From: Polytrichum commune
Taxonomy: Eukaryota; Streptophyta; Polytrichopsida; Polytrichales; Polytrichaceae
Length of the DNA stretch: 64,000 nt
Direction: 5' to 3'
NCBI GenBank assembly: GCA_950295325.1
Contig: OX485805.1
Span: 16,789,501-16,853,500, forward strand
The notes below the pieces were generated by a model. It was not told where the DNA came from. It saw nothing but the letters and a program-made list of their open reading frames with translations, and made no database searches. The first letter of the stretch is position 1; each line of letters opens with the position of its first letter. Made by a program: the position numbers and the translations under genes. Of this stretch, positions 59,634-64,000 are shown one piece after another.

Positions 59634-62600
59634 ATGGCGTCCTGGCGATGCCTGGGCCGCGCAAGGCTCGTTCTACAACCCGCGCTGGGCCAACAAATTC
59701 ATCTCCGACCACTACAATCCTCCTCGCTCGCAAGGGCGCAACCATGGAAACGCACCAACGCTTCCGCCTCTGTTCGTCGTCCCGCAACGACACCCACAAC
59801 TACCGTGTTGCATTCGACGACGACGACGACGACGAGGAGCACTCGGCCCAGGCCCACTGCAACGCAGGTGATGACTAAGGAAAGCAACTCCACCAGCAGC
59901 ATTAACCCAACAGAGACGGAGTACGAGGCCGTGATAGGAATTGAGACGCACGTCCAGCTGTCGACAGCCACCAAGGCGTTCTGCGGCTGCCCTTCGCAGT
60001 ATGGAAGCAAACCCAACACCAATGTGTGCCCCGTGTGTATGGGATTACCGGGCGCACTCCCCGTGTTGAACGAGAAGGTGGTGGAGTCAGGGGTGAAGCT
60101 GGGGCTGGCTCTGCAGTCCGACGTTGCGCTTAAATCCAAGTTCGATAGGAAGCAGTACTTTTACCCTGACTTGCCGAAAGGGTACCAGATTTCGCAGTTC
60201 GATGTGCCCATTGCCACCCGGGGTTTTATTGAGGTGGACTTGCCTGTGGAGTTTGGGGGCGGCCATCGAAAGTTTGGGGTTACCAGAGTTCACATGGAGG
60301 AGGATGCTGGAAAATTGATTCATGCGGGGAATGACCGGTTGTCAGGGTCCTCTTCGTCCCAGGTTTGTATTTTGGTGATCAATTCCTTCTCTGAATCTAC
60401 TTTTGAAGTGGACAATTTTTTTGTGGATTGAATTTTAACGGAAGTGTGGAGCTAAAACCCTGTGCATGTTTTAGCCATGTGAGGACATTCTCTTTCTATT
60501 CTAGCGTCGAGAAGAATTTTTGGAAAATTCATGTCCTTCATTGCGTGCATTCAGTGTAGAATGTTGGTGTCATGACCCCCAGGTTTGGATGATGATGTTT
60601 CCTTCTGTGAATTGCACATTTTGGATTGATGATGTTTAACAGAAGTTTGAGCTAAACACTAAGCATTCCTGAGCCATGTGATGACCATCTCTTTTTTAAT
60701 TATAGGTTTGAATGTTTTTTGAAAGAAATTCTATGTCCTTGATTGCGTGCATTCAGTGTTGCACATTGGTGTCATGGTACCTTTCCTTCTCCACATCATC
60801 ACGTTCACATGCCTCCTTAACTGATAGAAAATGGCATTTCAATGTCGTTCTCTTCAGCCATAGGTTCACAAATTCTATCTACAATGGTTTTTTTTCTAGC
60901 AGTATGCATCACAAGAAACAACACAGTGCATTCTTGGAAAACCTAGTAAGGATTCTCTCTTTCTAATCTAACCTCAAGAATAAACTTCCAAGAATCAAGG
61001 TCCTTGTTTGTCTGCTTGAGTGCCGAGGATAGTCAAGTACCAAAGCTCTCATCAGTCGACACCTCATGATTGTGGCCTATCTTCAGACACAAAGCCTTCT
61101 CCCATCTACCAAGATTCAATTGATATGGAGGTTTGCCTCAAATAGAATCATTCTTAGGTTATCTGGATTACCTAAGAATGATTCCGTTTCCACCAGACCC
61201 TAAATAAGTTACTTAAGAATGTTATGCATGAAGGACAGCGATGCTTCGAAAAGACAGTGTACCTCCACTTTGCACTTTGTGCTGTGGAATTTAGGCGGAG
61301 CTGATTATGTGACGGTAGATTGGAATGTTATGCTTGGTTTTGCTCCTTGAGCTTTTGGAGCGGTTGGGGTGTTCCTCAAGCCGCGGATATATCTGAGATG
61401 TAGGAATCTACTTGCAGGTGGATTTGAATAGGGCTGGTGTGCCCCTGCTGGAGGTTGTTTCGGAGCCAGAGATGCGTACAGGACTAGAGGCAGCCGAATA
61501 TGCTGCAGAGCTGCAACGGTTAGTGCGGTACCTGGGTATCAGCAATGGCAACATGCAAGAGGGGTCCATGCGATGCGATGTCAACATATCCGTGCGCCCA
61601 AAGGGTCGAGCCCAGTTTGGTACCAAGGTTTTTCTTTACTCCTAATGACATACCACAATGTGAAACAATAAGTGATGTTCTTGGTGGTAGGGTGGAAATT
61701 TGGAGCAGGGCACTACAGCTTGAGACCATTTCACGAGAGAAATAATGTGCATTGCTTGTTCTTCCTGCTGAATTGCACACTCTGTTGCATTTGCTTCCAA
61801 GTTACACACTATGGAGGGTCAATCTTTAGACAAAGAAAATGACCTGACATGATTGTAGAATCCACCATTGTCTAACAGAAGCATGGATTCCGAGGGTTAA
61901 ATGGTCGGGTAATATAATTGTGCAGAAGCACTTTGAGGTGCCTTGATGTTGAAAGATACGGTCATCAATTTTGGTTATAAGTATGGCAGGTTGAATTCTT
62001 ATGAGAAATCGTTGTGTTGCAAGGCAAAAATTTCTAAGTGGTTCAATATTTTGTGAGGGTATTATCTGGTATTTGATCCATTGAGGTTCATGCTACTGAA
62101 GTTAGGAAGCTGTCCAATATCTGGAACCAGATCATGCCTTTTCCTCATTATTGTCATGGTGTGTCTGAAATGCTGTTTGGCAGGTGGAAATTAAGAACAT
62201 GAACTCCTTCTCAGCAATGCAGAAGGCTATTGAGTTTGAAATTGACAGGCAGGTTGCCCTTGTGGAAAATGGTGAGCACGTAAAACAAGAAACAAGGTTG
62301 TGGGAGGAGGGTTCTCAGGTACATTGTTGTCATTCTTGCTGTGTGTCATTATCTGCTAATTATTTTGACCTATCTTTTTTTGAGGAACCCATCAGTTTGA
62401 CAACTGTCAAAATGGTTTGTCAAAATGGCAAGGCAGATTCCATTCTGACGCAATAGTGCAATTTCCTTGAGCATAGTGCAATTCTAGGACTTCAAGTGGG
62501 ACTCTGTGTGTATCACCTATTGGTAACAGTCTGATCACCACTTGACACATGTTTGATTGTTGCAGAGAACCATAAGCATGCGCAGTAAGGAGGGCCTTGC

Positions 62601-63933
62601 CGATTATCGCTACTTTCCCGAACCCGACCTTTTGGACGTCCTCTTATCCCAGGACTATGTAGATGCCACCAGGGCTAGCTTACCTGAGCTTCCGGATGCA
62701 AAACGTCGCCGGTATGAGAGCTTGGGCCTCTCTATGCAAGACACGCTTGTTCTGGCCAATGACTGTGACGTAAGATTTCTGGCTTCTCATGCTTGTTTTT
62801 CATGCATTTGTCTTCTGAGGTAATATGTTTGAGAGGGTCAAAGTGTAGATTAGAACCAACCTTGTCTATCATTATCTGTTGCAGATTTGTTGTGACACAT
62901 GCCGAAGACTTACTGCATACAAACCTAAACATTGAGGGTGTTGCTGAACTGACAGGTTGCGGCGTTCTTTGACGAAGTCCTGGCAAATGGATCAGATGTG
63001 AAGCAGGCTGCAAACTGGATAATGGGTGACATAGCTGCGCACTTGAAATCAATTAAATTGACCATTAATGAATCGAAGCTCACACCAACATCGTTGGCGG
63101 AGCTTATTGGTCTCATCAAGGATGGGACAATCAGTGGCAAGATTGGGAAAGAGGTTTGTGCATGCCCACGTAATTTCCAGTGTTTAAAGCCACTTGTCCT
63201 ATCTTGAAATCTAGATGCAGAATGCTGAGTGTTACTTTTTAGGTATTTGAAGATAGTCTTGGACCAAATTTCAGTGGAGAGCAGTTTTCATACTGAACAG
63301 ATGTTTCTTGGAAACAGATTCTGCCAGATCTCATTGAGAAAGGAGGTAGTGCAAAGGAAGCTGTTGAATCAAAAGGTTTAAGTCAGGTGATGTTCATAAG
63401 CTACTTAGAATTTGTATATATTGCAGAAACTTTTCATTCGTATGCCCCCATCAAGCATTGGGCACTCTAAAAATCTTAATGATCATTTGCACCTGTGAAG
63501 CAAAAATTATGAAGTCCGGACTTAGGGGGGCTAGTGTTTCTGCATCAAAGTGATAGTAAAAGCAGAATTCCCAATTTTACATATATAATTTGTCACTGGA
63601 AACTCCAAACCTTCCATGTTGCCAAGTAGACTTTAGTAACAAACAATTTGCATAGAAGGAAATTTTCTTCTACCAAATGCAAAGTCTTCGTGATGGAGCT
63701 CATCATTGTAAGAATAAGCCATCATGTATAGGAACACTGCAATGCTAAGCCTTGTGCCTAACCTAGTCATTATTACCAGTGGGCCATTGACAGTAGTGGG
63801 TGATTTGCTGAAACAGATATCGGATACGGCTGCCATTGAAAGTATGGTGGAGAAAATTCTAGCAGATAATGCAAAACAGGTTGAGGCCTATCGTGGAGGC
63901 AAGACCAAGCTTCAGGGCTTCTTTGTTGGACAG
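59634..63933 (+). CDS. GATB: glutamyl-tRNA(Gln) amidotransferase subunit B, organellar (3' end beyond window)
   Basis: Exons 59634-60362, 61418-61627, 62184-62318, 62566-62769, 62956-63153, 63318-63386 and 63817-63933 join in phase 0 to 554 aa. The last short exon(s) lie beyond 64000. GatB, with GatA and GatC, converts Glu-tRNA(Gln) to Gln-tRNA(Gln) in plastids and mitochondria, where GatB binds the tRNA and activates it. A targeting peptide of about 95 residues rich in Arg, Ser and Thr precedes [20 protein letters not shown]. The zinc site is CGCPSQY...CPVC, followed by [69 protein letters not shown] and [12 protein letters not shown]. The C-terminal YqeY/GatB tail domain ([28 protein letters not shown]) is present. 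ATG at 59634 is the first in frame. Confidence 0.95.
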
Positions 63934-64000
63934 GTTCTCTATTCTGACAACAATCATGCTTTTCCTTCAAATTTTGCCACATGTCACTCCCACAATCGTT

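Overview
The window is nuclear DNA of a green plant (streptophyte), most likely a non-seed land plant or a charophyte alga. The evidence is spliced genes with GT-AG introns, plastid and mitochondrial proteins with N-terminal targeting extensions (SufE-NadA quinolinate synthase, ribosomal protein bL35, GatB), and a retrotransposon carrying a DNMT3-like methyltransferase, an enzyme type flowering plants lack. The species cannot be named from sequence alone.

Layout. 1-22 kb is gene-poor, AT-rich and full of decayed mobile DNA: a LINE relic (4.4-5.9 kb), a Mutator-like non-autonomous element with a 9-bp target duplication (6.6-8.7 kb), several MITE and foldback elements, a long G-poor coding relic (14.7-17.9 kb) and a CACTA-like element holding a short coiled-coil reading frame (18.2-18.9 kb). 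A 114-115 bp satellite with a three-unit higher-order period (22.79-23.93 kb) ends about 590 bp before the quinolinate synthase gene (24.5-29.9 kb, nine exons, 726 aa). 31.7-34.0 kb is the 5' part of a decayed Ty3/gypsy element. 35.1-41.5 kb holds an 11-exon minus-strand gene for a zinc-finger Fpg/Nei DNA glycosylase (479 aa) whose N-terminal catalytic proline position is valine.

42.4-52.9 kb is the centrepiece: a 10.5-kb minus-strand Ty3/gypsy LTR retrotransposon. Its single polyprotein frame runs Gag, protease, a C5-cytosine DNA methyltransferase, reverse transcriptase, RNase H, integrase and a C-terminal PHD finger. The two LTR cores differ by only two substitutions and one CT unit, yet the body carries several stop codons, a frameshift and a 411-bp DNA transposon inside the RT.

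Beyond it lie the plastid bL35 gene (53.9-54.9 kb), an unrecognised three-exon gene for a small putative organelle membrane protein (minus strand, 56.6-58.3 kb) and GatB (59.6 kb to past the window end). The host genes are unrelated housekeeping genes: plastid NAD biosynthesis, DNA repair, plastid translation, and organelle Gln-tRNA(Gln) formation. Splice phases of all five models were checked codon by codon and close without gaps; GatB lacks only its last exon(s).
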